64,000 bases of DNA from contig CAZVLN010000010.1 of NCBI GenBank assembly GCA_964627995.1, forward strand, positions 1-64,000. Reading direction: 5' to 3'. The notes under the pieces are model-generated. The model saw nothing but the letters and a program-made list of their open reading frames with translations, did no database searches and was not told the DNA's origin. Shown in pieces: positions 1 to 8,618 of the stretch. This stretch comes from JAWLFI01 sp964627995. GTDB lineage: Bacteria; Bacteroidota; Bacteroidia; Chitinophagales; Saprospiraceae. A program made the translations under genes and the position numbers. How positions within the stretch are numbered: the first letter of the stretch is position 1; each line of letters opens with the position of its first letter.

Positions 1-524
1 ATATTCACCCACGGATCCCTGAAGTCAGCCAGCCAAAATATATCGGGAAAGGCTTTCTTCAAACGCATACCTACCAGATGTGTGCTGTGCGGTGGACCCG
101 TAGTGATCACCTGGCTAATATTTTCCTCCGCTATTAATCGTTTGGCCGCTTTGGTTGCGAAGGGAACCCAGCCCTTCCGCGCGTCGGGGATAAAAAAGTT
201 GGCCCGGATAAAGTTTCCTGCCTTGGCGAGGAGGGACGCATTCCCAGATACATCGCCCATTCCCACAGCCGAAGACTTTTTCTTTCCCCTCAACCAATTA
301 TAAATTTGAAAGGGCTCGCGCGTAGCTGTTCGAATGACTCTTACATCAGAGGAGCCCTCATCATAATCTGGATTGGAAGCTGCATACGTCCCATCCTTAA
401 CTGTCAAAACAATAGGGGAGATGCCTGCTTTTTGTAACTCCCTGACCAGTAAACTCCAACGCTGAACCGCAGGACCGAGTGCTGGATGCCAATAATAGGT
501 AATGAGAAGGACTTTATGTTCCAT
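1..524 (-). CDS. Glycosyltransferase, GT4-like, N-terminal part (truncated by window edge)
   Basis: The first 174 codons of a gene that continues past the left edge; the ATG at 522-524 opens it. Visible motifs are an N-terminal strand (HKVLLITYYWHP), GPAVQRWS close to residue 20, TTGPPHSTHLVG near residue 140 and DFRDPW near the cut. This is the N-terminal Rossmann half of GT-B glycosyltransferases (family GT4-like) common in Bacteroidota polysaccharide loci; such enzymes move a sugar from an activated donor to a lipid-linked or polysaccharide acceptor on the cytoplasmic side. The donor and acceptor cannot be told, because the C-terminal nucleotide-sugar half is missing. It is divergent from the PLP enzyme starting at 563, with only 38 bases between the two starts. 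Confidence 0.85.
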   Translation of the reverse strand, partial: MEHKVLLITYYWHPALGPAVQRWSLLVRELQKAGISPIVLTVKDGTYAASNPDYDEGSSDVRVIRTATREPFQIYNWLRGKKKSSAVGMGDVSGNASLLAKAGNFIRANFFIPDARKGWVPFATKAAKRLIAEENISQVITTGPPHSTHLVGMRLKKAFPDIFWLADFRDPWVN

Positions 525-562
525 AGCTTTAGACAAAGCTAATAAATATACTATTTGAATCG

Positions 563-2098
563 ATGGAAGTCTTCTCATTAATCCATCTCAGTGCTTCAAG
601 ATTTAAATCAGAGTTAAAATCTTTTGTAAATTTGCTACGAACAAAAACCCAGAAAATCAAACCTCACATTCTATCTCTTCTCGTGTCAGGTGGTGACGAT
701 CGCCTGGATCTCGACCCGAAAACGGGTCGAAACAAATATCATATTGGATTCAAGCAATATGATAGCCTAATACAGCGTGGATCTTGTACTGCCAATGCTG
801 TAAATCCAGATAACCTCGCAGATATTGAGTACGGCTATCAACTATTACATGAAAAAGGGTTTTCATACGTTCGAAGAAAGCAGGCAGAACGGATTTATGA
901 ACTTCTTGGAAAAGACTCAAAAGAAACCTTTGATTTGTTTTTTGCTCCTTCGGGGAGCGACCTGGCTTATGTGCCTCTACTCATCGCTCAAATTCTTTAC
1001 GAAAGTCGACAAATCACATCCCTTACTTCCTGCCCGGAAGAATTGGGCTCTGGAACAAAATTAGCCGTAGCCGGCAAATACTTTTACTCAAAAAACCAAA
1101 AAGGCCAGAAAAAGTCAAAGGAAGCCCCGGTTTTTTCTCACTTGAAGATTCGATCAAAATCTTTCCCTGCACGAACCACAGCAGGAAAAATAATTGATCA
1201 ACAATCGCTGCTTCAGCGTGCTTTAGAAGAGGAAAGCGCTGATGTTAAAATATGCAATTTAGTGGTAGGTAGTAAGTCCGGAATTGAAGATAACTTGAAC
1301 GTTATTGATCCGGAGCTCGATCGAGTGGTTTGGACCGTAGACTTATGTCAGCTCAGAAATCCAGCCAACCTCATCCATAAGCTGCTCGATCGAAATTGTC
1401 TTATTTTACTGACAGGCTCTAAATTTTTTCAGGCACCCCCATTTTGCGGACTCATGCTTATACCTAAAGCCTTGAGCAAAAAAATAGAGCAGTCTTCTTA
1501 TCCAGTTGACCCAGGATTTTCTCAACTTTTTGCCAGAGAGGATCTCCCCATCTCTTGGACAAAGGTCAGAGGATCTTTTAACTCATTCCAGAATACGGGC
1601 TTATTGCTTCGGTGGGAAGCTGCTATTGGTGAAATGGAACGCTTTGACCAAATTAATAGAAAAAGAAGAAACGCTCTTATCCGTTCCTGGTATACTTTTG
1701 TCTCTAAACAGATTGAGAAGTCGCCCTTATTCCTACCCATGCCTGATCAGGAGCAAACCAATAGCACCATTGTCTCTTTTCGTTTGCGATATCCCGATGA
1801 AACATTCTTGTCCTTTGAAGAACTAAAAAGACTTCACAAGTCATGTATGTATAAAACCGGCTTAGATTTTACGGGCTCCTATGACCGATTTACAATGGGC
1901 CAGCCCGTTGCCTATAGCCACGGAGCATTTATTCGATTAGCTATAGGTGCTTACGATATTCGGCAGCTTATGAAAAACCCTTCCTGGCATAATGATGAAC
2001 TGATCTTCAAAATAATAACCGAGGAGATCCAAAAACTGTACAATGAAAAACTTTCTCAGTCTTTTCAAAAAGGCTCAGTCGCTAAACCTAATCGATAG
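563..2098 (+). CDS. PLP-dependent fold-type-I enzyme, uncharacterised (aminotransferase/class V-like)
   Basis: A 511-residue protein with the layout of aspartate-aminotransferase-fold enzymes. Near residue 43 is SGGDDRL followed by NKYH. A small-domain/large-domain junction with GSD lies near residue 131. TVDLCQLR (Asp260) resembles the pyridine-nitrogen-binding Asp of class V enzymes, and LTGSKFFQAPPFCG places the likely Schiff-base lysine at Lys287. I infer a transaminase, decarboxylase or related carbon-nitrogen enzyme; the substrate is unknown. It has an unusual insertion near residues 155-215 rich in Lys/Ser. The gene overlaps the next one, a fold-type-III decarboxylase, by 56 bases, so the two are almost certainly cotranslated and probably act on the same metabolite. 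A TA-rich box ending in TTTG at 557 lies five bases before the ATG. Fold assignment is fairly sure, function is not. Confidence 0.8.
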   Translation: MEVFSLIHLSASRFKSELKSFVNLLRTKTQKIKPHILSLLVSGGDDRLDLDPKTGRNKYHIGFKQYDSLIQRGSCTANAVNPDNLADIEYGYQLLHEKGFSYVRRKQAERIYELLGKDSKETFDLFFAPSGSDLAYVPLLIAQILYESRQITSLTSCPEELGSGTKLAVAGKYFYSKNQKGQKKSKEAPVFSHLKIRSKSFPARTTAGKIIDQQSLLQRALEEESADVKICNLVVGSKSGIEDNLNVIDPELDRVVWTVDLCQLRNPANLIHKLLDRNCLILLTGSKFFQAPPFCGLMLIPKALSKKIEQSSYPVDPGFSQLFAREDLPISWTKVRGSFNSFQNTGLLLRWEAAIGEMERFDQINRKRRNALIRSWYTFVSKQIEKSPLFLPMPDQEQTNSTIVSFRLRYPDETFLSFEELKRLHKSCMYKTGLDFTGSYDRFTMGQPVAYSHGAFIRLAIGAYDIRQLMKNPSWHNDELIFKIITEEIQKLYNEKLSQSFQKGSVAKPNR

Positions 2099-3278
2099 TT
2101 TTGATGATGCCGTTCTGTTTTATGATTTAGGAGCAGTGAGTCAGCTCCTCGAAAAGTTCGCCTCCCACTTTCCTTCAAATCACAAACCAACCGTTGCAGT
2201 TAAAACATGTCCTTTAGCATCTGTCCTCCAGCAAGTTGGATCATGTCATTATGGCCATGAAGCGGCTTCGCTCTCCGAAGTTATACTTGCCGCGCAGCAG
2301 TCGAACCAGCTCCTTGTCTATGATGGACCAGCAAAAGAAATACATGAACTCGAGCTCTTATTACCCTACAAAGAACGACTGATCATCAATGCCAATTCCT
2401 TTGGGGATTTAAAAAAGATACAAACTCTTCCCTTTCCTAATATAGGCCTGCGCCTCAATCTGCAGGTGACTCCTCATGTGGAAAAACGATTTGATGTTAG
2501 TCAAAGTGGATCTCAATTTGGAGTTCCTTTGGACTTTAAACAGCAAATTATCGATGCTTTTAGCCAGGATGAAAGAATGAATACCGTCCATTTCCATTTG
2601 GGAAGCGGTATGACTTCTGTAGTACCTTTTGAAGAAGCGCTCCAACTTTTAGAACCTCTGCTTAAAGTCATAGCATCTAATCGATCCAAAAATGGACTTT
2701 CGCCATTAAAAAATATTGATATTGGAGGAGGGCTGGCGGCTGAGCCCCTGGCTAATAATATGGAGAGAGCTAAAAAATTAGGAGCCTTGCTCAGGGAAAA
2801 GTTTGGGCATCTGTGGGAAAATTATACTTTAATCACAGAAATGGGCCAATACATCCATACGCATTGCGCGTGGTTGAGCACAAAAATTGCCGACGTTCTA
2901 GATCATAGGAACCGCCCGATTCTTATCGCCCATTCTGGCGCAAATCTATTCCCCCGACAAGCGTATACAAACACCCCTCCTCCGTTTACCTATGCGAACT
3001 TGAGTCCTTCTTCATCAACCAGGCCTGTGCGAGCGTATGATATTGCAGGGCCATTATGCTTTGCTGGCGACAGAGTTGAAGAAAATGTTTCACTGCCCAC
3101 CTTAGAGGCTGGTGAGTGGCTAGTTGTAGACTCTGTTGGTGCCAATACATTTTCGCTGTATTCCATGCACTGTAGCTGGATTTTTCCAAAAGTAATAGGC
3201 TACAATGAAGATAAAGGAGAGTTTAGGATAATTAAAGATCGCATGCGAACCGAGGAGATTGTCGAGTTCTGGTCATGA
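2043..3278 (+). CDS. PLP-dependent decarboxylase, ornithine/diaminopimelate decarboxylase family (fold type III)
   Basis: A 411-residue protein with the alanine-racemase-fold signature of ornithine/diaminopimelate/carboxynorspermidine decarboxylases. TVAVKTCP carries the PLP lysine (Lys54). HFHLGSGM is the strand-loop usually written HIGSQ. DIGGGL is the glycine-rich phosphate-binding loop, ITEMGQ replaces the usual EPGR, and the C-terminal beta domain has GPLCFAGD and DSVGANTFS. The GDR/GAN region fits a decarboxylase active site built across a dimer. The substrate is not predictable; divergence at EPGR and at the final GAY motif argues against a standard LysA. The start lies inside the preceding PLP gene, and the stop (3276-3278) directly abuts the stop of the convergent deacetylase gene. 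Confidence 0.82.
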   Translation: MKNFLSLFKKAQSLNLIDSFDDAVLFYDLGAVSQLLEKFASHFPSNHKPTVAVKTCPLASVLQQVGSCHYGHEAASLSEVILAAQQSNQLLVYDGPAKEIHELELLLPYKERLIINANSFGDLKKIQTLPFPNIGLRLNLQVTPHVEKRFDVSQSGSQFGVPLDFKQQIIDAFSQDERMNTVHFHLGSGMTSVVPFEEALQLLEPLLKVIASNRSKNGLSPLKNIDIGGGLAAEPLANNMERAKKLGALLREKFGHLWENYTLITEMGQYIHTHCAWLSTKIADVLDHRNRPILIAHSGANLFPRQAYTNTPPPFTYANLSPSSSTRPVRAYDIAGPLCFAGDRVEENVSLPTLEAGEWLVVDSVGANTFSLYSMHCSWIFPKVIGYNEDKGEFRIIKDRMRTEEIVEFWS

Positions 3279-4592
3279 TTAATAAATTCTATATTTTTTT
3301 TCTATTCCCTCCGGAAGAATGCAGTTATAATCATTCTCTACGAAAAGAAATTTAAGAAGCTGCTCATACAGTTGGCCCCAACCTGCATATCTAAATGGCG
3401 TAAAAAACTCATTATGCCATAAAATGCTCAAGCAGCTTCCCCTTTTGTGCCGAGACATAAATTCGTTAATATGCTCGTTGGCTTGCTTCGGAGAGTTTCC
3501 CAAGTATGTGTGAAATGTATTGTCCATAATATGTAAGGGCACTTCCAGAAACTGGAAAGGCCTCCAGTTATCAAAGTCGAAGGGGTGAAACGGCAAGCTG
3601 TATGAGTTTCGAAAGCCGGGTTGCTCAGCAAAGCCATAGCTATAATCTTGTTTTACCGTTCGATTGAGCTCTGGTCCATTCTCTAATAGATCGAAAAGCA
3701 AGAAATGGTAGCGATTGATTGGGCTGAGTTGCGAGTACCCTTCTAATTCCTTTAATAAGGCTTTATCTTTACTTGATTTATGCAAAGCATTGACACTCTC
3801 AGACTGCTTAATATGCTCCATGGCCTTCATGACATAAGGACTCTTAATAGAATAGTCTGCATTCTTTATTCCAAATTTACCTCTTCCTTTTTCGGTGAGC
3901 CAGAAAAAAACAGAATGTACACCAAACTGCCTTTCTAACTCTAAAATATTATCAATATTTTTTCTTGTATTTCTAAATAAAGTGGGAAGATTATGAAGAG
4001 CTTCCACGCTATTTGATGGGAGGTTCTTTTTAAGAAAATGTTTGCCATTCTGAAATATAGGCCACCGCAACAAATCGATATCATGCGTAAGAACAACATT
4101 GGAAGGCGGCTTTTTTACATTTGGAAGGTTGATCTTACTCTTGAGTGTTTCGTAAATATTCTCAAAATAAAGATCTACCCAGGCAACCTGTGCCTGACCA
4201 AATTTTTCTTGAAAACTGCCCTCGTAGGGAAACCTTCCCCATTTATCTTTCTTTTTTGAGATCCACTCTTGTATACCGCTTAACAAAACAAAAGCAGACA
4301 ATAAGTAATCTACTTTTCCCTTATTCGAGATGAGTGGGACTCCGTTTTGAATTTTGAAGAGCTCCTTTAAATCGAGATCTTGATCAATGATTGCAGACAA
4401 TTTATTTGAAGCTATAAAAAAATCATCTTCCTCTCCCTCACCCATAGTGATATCGGCGTTCTCTTTGAAGTCCGTCCGTTGAAAACTAACTTTATAGTCC
4501 CTTGCTATATGATCTAACACGTACACTATGGCAGCAGTAGCTTTAGGATCTAGGTCATCCAAGTAATACCTTATATCTCTATTCACTTCCAT
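3279..4592 (-). CDS. Polysaccharide deacetylase-like protein
   Basis: A 437-residue cytosolic-looking protein (no signal peptide). The N-terminal 120 residues resemble the uncharacterised domain that precedes deacetylase domains in Bacteroidota capsule loci. From about residue 165 comes the NodB-like half: LTHDID has the metal-binding DxD-type aspartates, YSYGF near residue 320 is a NodB-style core motif, and ILWHNEFF near the C-terminus supplies a late histidine. Members remove acetyl groups from sugars or act on polysaccharide precursors; the actual substrate is unknown. It overlaps the upstream acyltransferase gene by 10 bases on the same strand, so the two form a coupled pair, probably modifying the glycan made by the neighbouring glycosyltransferase locus. 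Confidence 0.78.
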   Translation of the reverse strand: MEVNRDIRYYLDDLDPKATAAIVYVLDHIARDYKVSFQRTDFKENADITMGEGEEDDFFIASNKLSAIIDQDLDLKELFKIQNGVPLISNKGKVDYLLSAFVLLSGIQEWISKKKDKWGRFPYEGSFQEKFGQAQVAWVDLYFENIYETLKSKINLPNVKKPPSNVVLTHDIDLLRWPIFQNGKHFLKKNLPSNSVEALHNLPTLFRNTRKNIDNILELERQFGVHSVFFWLTEKGRGKFGIKNADYSIKSPYVMKAMEHIKQSESVNALHKSSKDKALLKELEGYSQLSPINRYHFLLFDLLENGPELNRTVKQDYSYGFAEQPGFRNSYSLPFHPFDFDNWRPFQFLEVPLHIMDNTFHTYLGNSPKQANEHINEFMSRHKRGSCLSILWHNEFFTPFRYAGWGQLYEQLLKFLFVENDYNCILPEGIEKKYRIY

Positions 4593-5542
4593 ATTTTGAT
4601 CAAATTCAAAGGGAACTTATACTTTTTTATTTCCGGATATACGATTTGTTCTGCACCGAAGTATCTAAATATTCGTTCTACGCCTGGGAGCATACTCCCC
4701 TCAAAATCAAAACTCAGCACCCGGCTTGACAAGTCCCTAATCGCATGCCATAATAGGAAAACATTCATGTTGCTCTGTATCTCTGCTCGATCTACACCTC
4801 CCAATAAGTAGTAGGCTCTATTTTCAGACCAAACCACATAAATAGCACCTAAGTCACGACCATTTTTGTCTTTTCCCACATATATCTTTCGACAGTTTCT
4901 TTGATTAAGTGCTTGGTCTAATCGCCTAAATGAATCAAACGATAATTGGGTTCTTTTCTCTTGATTTGCCATGGACTTAGAGTGTAAATCATACACGGTT
5001 TTAGGGTTATCACTTTCCGTTATATGTATATCATCCTTGTCCTCAAACTTTTGGATCGTGCGACGAGCCCTAGGATGTATTTGATTCCATAATCTATCTG
5101 TGTTGCTAAGATCATTTAACATATACGTATAGCGGAACTGAACAGAGAAGCCCGCCCATATAAGCTGCAACAGATTATTATTGCCGGGGTATAATGTTTG
5201 ATGAATATATGGCGTTTTGGGTAGCAAAGAATATAAGTTCGAAAGCACCTGGTTTTCAAATGAAATTCGATTTTTTCGACTTAAATCTTCTGGATAACAG
5301 TAAAAAACGCCTTGATAGGGTGATAAAGCGGCGTTGCAGAGGTAGGGTATGCCATATTTACTTGCCTGAATAAAAACCCAGCCACCCAGGATGTGATTCC
5401 CTCTAATATCTAAAACGACATCCCAATTGCTCCCCGCAATGGCATCTAACCACCAATCCCGCATGAATAGATTGGTCTTAGAAGTTTTGCAATGAGCTCG
5501 GTATCGCTCCTTATATGTCTTTTCCCTTATCATCTTAAGCAT
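4583..5542 (-). CDS. FemAB/GNAT-like acyltransferase
   Basis: About 319 residues with the C-terminal GNAT-like half typical of FemAB-type or BioF2-like (CelD) acyltransferases: RARRTIQKFE near residue 160, GAIYVVWSENRAYYLLGG near 230-250, and DFEGSMLPGVERIFRYFGA near 290. Proteins of this type transfer an aminoacyl or acyl group to a cell-surface precursor. It sits at the head of a two-gene minus-strand unit with the deacetylase-like gene (10-base overlap), suggesting joint decoration of a polysaccharide. The start is uncertain: a TATATTTG promoter box (5551-5544, minus) lies so close that the second in-frame ATG at 5533 (protein beginning MIREKT) is more likely than the ATG at 5542. Confidence 0.75.
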   Translation of the reverse strand: MLKMIREKTYKERYRAHCKTSKTNLFMRDWWLDAIAGSNWDVVLDIRGNHILGGWVFIQASKYGIPYLCNAALSPYQGVFYCYPEDLSRKNRISFENQVLSNLYSLLPKTPYIHQTLYPGNNNLLQLIWAGFSVQFRYTYMLNDLSNTDRLWNQIHPRARRTIQKFEDKDDIHITESDNPKTVYDLHSKSMANQEKRTQLSFDSFRRLDQALNQRNCRKIYVGKDKNGRDLGAIYVVWSENRAYYLLGGVDRAEIQSNMNVFLLWHAIRDLSSRVLSFDFEGSMLPGVERIFRYFGAEQIVYPEIKKYKFPLNLIKIWK

Positions 5543-5975
5543 TCAAATATACATCCCTATAGCTATAGATTGAATAATGCAGACACTACATTCCTAATAG
5601 ACTTGCCTCTGATTTTTTGATGAGGAATTTACCTTTAGAATTTAAGCTAGGTGATGTATAAGACATATTAATTGATAAGATCCACCATTGAGTCTATTTA
5701 TTCGATATTTTTCATAAATATTCTACTTACCATGGACCAAACTATATTTTGGCTCAAAAGCATAAGAGTAAGACATTTTTACTTAAGCAGAGCCGCTAGA
5801 AAGGGATATAGAACTATAGCTCCATAGCAATTATAATTGGTATAAGTGCCTATGTATTTATTAAGGATACAAAGCATATAATATTTGCGAATGTTCTCCG
5901 TATTTAATAAGAACCCTTGCTTGAAGTCTACTTTTTCTAGACTCTACAATTCCAACCAAAAAATCCTAACATCCT
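5543..5975. other. AT-rich intergenic stretch, 433 bases
   Basis: No open reading frame with a recognisable product and no tRNA-like or repeat structure is visible. The only interpretable element is a minus-strand TATATTTG box at 5551-5544 next to the acyltransferase start. The rest is strongly AT-rich, with stop codons in all frames. Confidence 0.5.
5544..5551 (-). promoter_or_regulatory. Candidate Bacteroidota -7 box (TATATTTG)
   Basis: Reads TATATTTG on the minus strand, an exact match to the TAnnTTTG -7 consensus. No TTTG at a -33 position is visible upstream. If used, transcription would begin around 5537, downstream of the first ATG (5542) and a few bases before the second ATG (5533) of the acyltransferase gene, giving a nearly leaderless mRNA. 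Confidence 0.4.
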
Positions 5976-6569
5976 CTAGAGGATATAACGTATAGCAACT
6001 TGAGAACATCTCCAAACATAAAATTTGCCACCCCCATATTCATAATTTAAAAAGTCATAGGCTGGTCTCCAGGCACCACTTATATTAAAGCTATTCCATC
6101 TTAGACTTAATCCCAAACCAAATGTAACTCCCGAGGTCATAAAAGTTTCGCCATAATCTCTTAGACCTCCGCGATCAGAGTAATCCGCTTGTGCTATATG
6201 AAAACCGGTTGTTCCAAAAGCGGTCACCAATCGCCTAGAGTTAGAATTTAGCGGATAGTGATATTCATAAGCGAAAATTGCCCCTATACGGGTATTTTCA
6301 CCACCACCTAACCATCCCCCAGGAATTCTATATCCCAAATTTACTGAGAAAGAAGAAAAAGGCGCGAAGAATTGATTGTAACTTAGTCCAACCGTTGTAT
6401 AATACCCAGTAGCTAAACCAATAGATTTAGATTCTGAGAGTAATTTTTTTACATCTTTCTGCTCTGATTGCATTTTTATGCTCTCCGAAGAAGTAACATC
6501 TTGAGCGATGACGCTCAAATTAGCAATCGTAAAAACCAAAGAAAAAAATATAATCCATAAGTATTTCAT
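5976..6569 (-). CDS. Small outer-membrane beta-barrel-like protein with signal peptide
   Basis: A 197-residue exported protein: a hydrophobic signal segment at residues 3-20 ends in VIAQ (typical Bacteroidota signal-peptidase I site), followed by a polar linker of about 25 residues. The rest consists of alternating hydrophobic/polar strands rich in Gly, Tyr, Phe and Ser (for example GLATGYYTTVGLSYNQFF and GVTFGLGLSLRW) and ends in a strand finishing IRYIL. This fits a small 8-strand barrel of the OmpW/PorT-like type. I do not recognise a specific family. It is isolated, with AT-rich gaps of 362 and 433 bases on either side, and has no evident operon partner. Confidence 0.7.
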   Translation of the reverse strand: MKYLWIIFFSLVFTIANLSVIAQDVTSSESIKMQSEQKDVKKLLSESKSIGLATGYYTTVGLSYNQFFAPFSSFSVNLGYRIPGGWLGGGENTRIGAIFAYEYHYPLNSNSRRLVTAFGTTGFHIAQADYSDRGGLRDYGETFMTSGVTFGLGLSLRWNSFNISGAWRPAYDFLNYEYGGGKFYVWRCSQVAIRYIL

Positions 6570-6931
6570 AATACTTCATTTATACTTTACCAAAAGCAAT
6601 AAAGGTTTAAAAAATAATCTACGGAAGAAAAGTAAGTTAAATAACCTGTCAAACCAAGTAAACTAGCTATAAAAAGTGCATAGACACCTTAATTTTACTG
6701 GATACAAGTCTTTTTAAGCCTAAAATTCGATAAATGTGCCGTTATTGAATTGATTAATAAGAAAACATAGGTCGAAAACCAGTCTTTACATTTTCTTTTC
6801 ACTCCGAATAACTACCCCAAAAACGATAAGTAGAAGCGATATAGAAAATGTATCTTTGTCGACAAATTCCTCAAATAATGTATATCTGGAATTCACGATA
6901 CCTACTATTTAGTAAATAAAATCAATATCTC
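6570..6931. other. AT-rich divergent intergenic region, 362 bases
   Basis: Lies between two divergently transcribed genes. Apart from a plus-strand TATCTTTG box at 6851-6858 nothing structured is seen: no gene-sized frame, repeat or RNA-like fold. Confidence 0.5.
6851..6858 (+). promoter_or_regulatory. Candidate -7 box (TATCTTTG) of the dksA-like/lspA unit
   Basis: Exact match to TAnnTTTG, 73 bases before the DksA-like start, in the right orientation. A convincing TTTG at -33 is not visible, so this is a single-box call. Confidence 0.4.
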
Positions 6932-7285
6932 ATGAAGACCCGATACTCTGATGAAGACCTCAAAGAATTCGAAGCTTTAATTGATAAGAAACTTGAGCGC
7001 GCGCAAAGCCAACTAGATTATTATGAAGAATTATTACAAGAAAATGAAAATGAGAAGGTAAAAGGCATGGAAGATAGTGCGCTTTCAGTGGAAAACGAGT
7101 CAGCTGTAAAACACGCTGGACGCATGCGTAAACACATCCAACATCTACAAAAAGCAAAAGAGCGCGTTCACAAAAAAACATATGGAATTTGTCGCGATAC
7201 CGGCAAACTCATCGCTAAAAATAGACTTTTGGCTGTCCCTCATGCCACACTTTCCATTGAAGCTAAGCAAAACCGTAAATCTTAA
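6932..7285 (+). CDS. DksA/TraR-family protein with single remaining zinc-finger cysteine
   Basis: A 117-residue protein: an N-terminal coiled-coil (about residues 5-80, rich in Glu/Lys/Gln) followed by the DksA-type C-terminal motif YGICRDTGKLI...RLLAVPHATLSIEAK. Classical DksA carries four zinc cysteines; only Cys87 remains here, as is usual for the short Bacteroidota members of this family. DksA-family proteins bind RNA polymerase through the secondary channel and modulate initiation; whether this one does is inference. It lies eight bases upstream of lspA, the same arrangement as in many Bacteroidota, so the two are probably one transcript. Confidence 0.88.
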   Translation: MKTRYSDEDLKEFEALIDKKLERAQSQLDYYEELLQENENEKVKGMEDSALSVENESAVKHAGRMRKHIQHLQKAKERVHKKTYGICRDTGKLIAKNRLLAVPHATLSIEAKQNRKS

Positions 7286-7293
7286 TTGAATCA

Positions 7294-7950
7294 ATGATGA
7301 AAACAAATAAAGAGAAGCTCTTTTGGGTTCTTTTCACCATTTTATTAGTACTCATTATTGACCAAGCCTCAAAATTTTGGATAAAAACCCATATGAATTA
7401 TGGTGAAGAGTTTCTCATTTTTGGTCAAAGCTGGGCTCGCATTCATTTCGTTGAAAATGAGGGTATGGCATTTGGAATGGCCTTTGGCGGGTCATGGGGA
7501 AAGATTTTTTTAACGGTCTTTAGACTATTTGCTGCACTTTTTTTGGTATACCTGATTCATACGCTGATGAAAGTTCAAGAGCGATTGGGTTTACTCATAA
7601 GTTTGGGATTAATCTTAGCTGGGGCTATTGGAAACATAATTGATAGTTTATTCTATGGCGTATTGTTTTCAGAGTCATCCGTGTATGGCGACCCCGCTGT
7701 ATTCTTGCCTAAAGAGGGAGGATATGGCGCATTTTTGATGGGAAAAGTTGTCGATATGCTCTATTTTCCTTTGTTTTCCTTCCACTGGCCTGAAGCGATT
7801 CCAATATGGGGAGGAGATCAGTTCGAGTTTTTCAAACCTGTTTTCAATGTAGCAGACAGCGCAATAACCATAGGTGTGGCTATGCTACTTGTTTTCTATC
7901 GAGATTTTTTTGTAAGCGAAAAAAATAAACCGACTCAAACTTCAGAATAA
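7294..7950 (+). CDS. lspA: Lipoprotein signal peptidase (signal peptidase II)
   Basis: A 218-residue inner-membrane aspartyl protease that cleaves the signal peptide of diacylglyceryl-modified prolipoproteins, the step after Lgt (encoded at 14177 in this window). Visible features: first membrane helix ending in DQASKFWI, the ENEGMAFGMAFG loop, the GNIIDSL motif with catalytic Asp117, and FNVADSAITIG with catalytic Asp188. It is longer than the E. coli enzyme because of a roughly 50-residue loop between the two aspartates, normal for Bacteroidota. Two adjacent ATG codons (7294 and 7297) could serve as start. A hairpin terminator follows at 7980. Confidence 0.95.
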   Translation: MMKTNKEKLFWVLFTILLVLIIDQASKFWIKTHMNYGEEFLIFGQSWARIHFVENEGMAFGMAFGGSWGKIFLTVFRLFAALFLVYLIHTLMKVQERLGLLISLGLILAGAIGNIIDSLFYGVLFSESSVYGDPAVFLPKEGGYGAFLMGKVVDMLYFPLFSFHWPEAIPIWGGDQFEFFKPVFNVADSAITIGVAMLLVFYRDFFVSEKNKPTQTSE

Positions 7951-7979
7951 TTTATTCCTTTTAAATCGAGCAAGTGACT

Positions 7980-8006
7980 CCTCGTGCTATATGCTACGAG
8001 GTTTTT
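7980..8006 (+). terminator. Rho-independent terminator after lspA
   Basis: CCTCGT pairs with ACGAGG around an 11-base loop, which can pair further through its GC steps. The right arm runs straight into TTTTT. It lies 29 bases after the lspA stop. The T-run is present only for the plus strand. Confidence 0.75.
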
Positions 8007-8070
8007 GAGAAATTGGGTTTACTGTTGTTGGGATGGGACAGAATAGTAAGCTGAAAAAAAAGAGGTAGAA

Positions 8071-8400
8071 TTAACTCTCAATAGTGGATGGTTTTTCCGC
8101 GGCCATAAAATTTTTCATAGCTTTTTCAGCACGTAATACCGTAGGATAATGTATATTATAATATACAAATTTCCCTTCGCGCCTGGCTTGCAGAACACCA
8201 GCCAATCTCATAATCCGAAGATGTTGAGAAGTGACAGATTGTTCAATGCCCAATCCTTGATAAATTTTATTCACATTGACCGTGCCTTGACGATCAATAA
8301 ACTCCAAAATTTGGAGCCGTAATGGGTGTGCTAATGCGCGAAGCATCTCAACCGAAGTTTTGAGATGCTCCTTGTCAAATGTTACTGTTGTCCTTTCCAT
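8071..8400 (-). CDS. ArsR-family transcriptional regulator, cysteine-free
   Basis: A 109-residue winged-helix repressor: LRALAHPLRLQILEFI (helix 1-2), GIEQSVTSQHLRIMRLAGVLQARREGKFVYY (recognition helix and wing). The SVTSQHL recognition helix and GKFVYY wing are classic ArsR/SmtB. There is no cysteine at all, so the ELCVCDL metal site of arsenic/cadmium sensors is absent; the inducer is unknown. A second paralogue lies 218 bases upstream on the same strand. A near-consensus promoter box overlapping an ATATGCATAT palindrome (8439-8451) sits about 40 bases before the start and may be an autoregulatory operator. Confidence 0.88.
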   Translation of the reverse strand: MERTTVTFDKEHLKTSVEMLRALAHPLRLQILEFIDRQGTVNVNKIYQGLGIEQSVTSQHLRIMRLAGVLQARREGKFVYYNIHYPTVLRAEKAMKNFMAAEKPSTIES

Positions 8401-8438
8401 GCGTTTTCTTATTTATTGATATGTGACCTAAGTAGAAA

Positions 8439-8451
8439 CAAATATGCATAT
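8439..8451 (-). promoter_or_regulatory. Putative ArsR operator overlapping a -7-like box
   Basis: The palindrome ATATGCATAT (8442-8451) overlaps CATATTTG read on the minus strand (8446-8439), one mismatch from TAnnTTTG. A related ATGCAT-centred sequence lies at 8999-9004 upstream of the second arsR-like gene. That these are repressor sites is inference. Confidence 0.3.
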
Positions 8452-8618
8452 AAAAAATCGTAATTCAAAGATCACCACACACGCGCATAGAGTAAAACTT
8501 TAATCAGCGACGTTTAACTCGCTGATTATCAGTTATTTTTCTTTGTAAAAAATTTTTGAAAAAAGTTTATAACTTGTTAGCTATCAAACAAATTACAAGC
8601 TTTATGTAAAGTATATGT

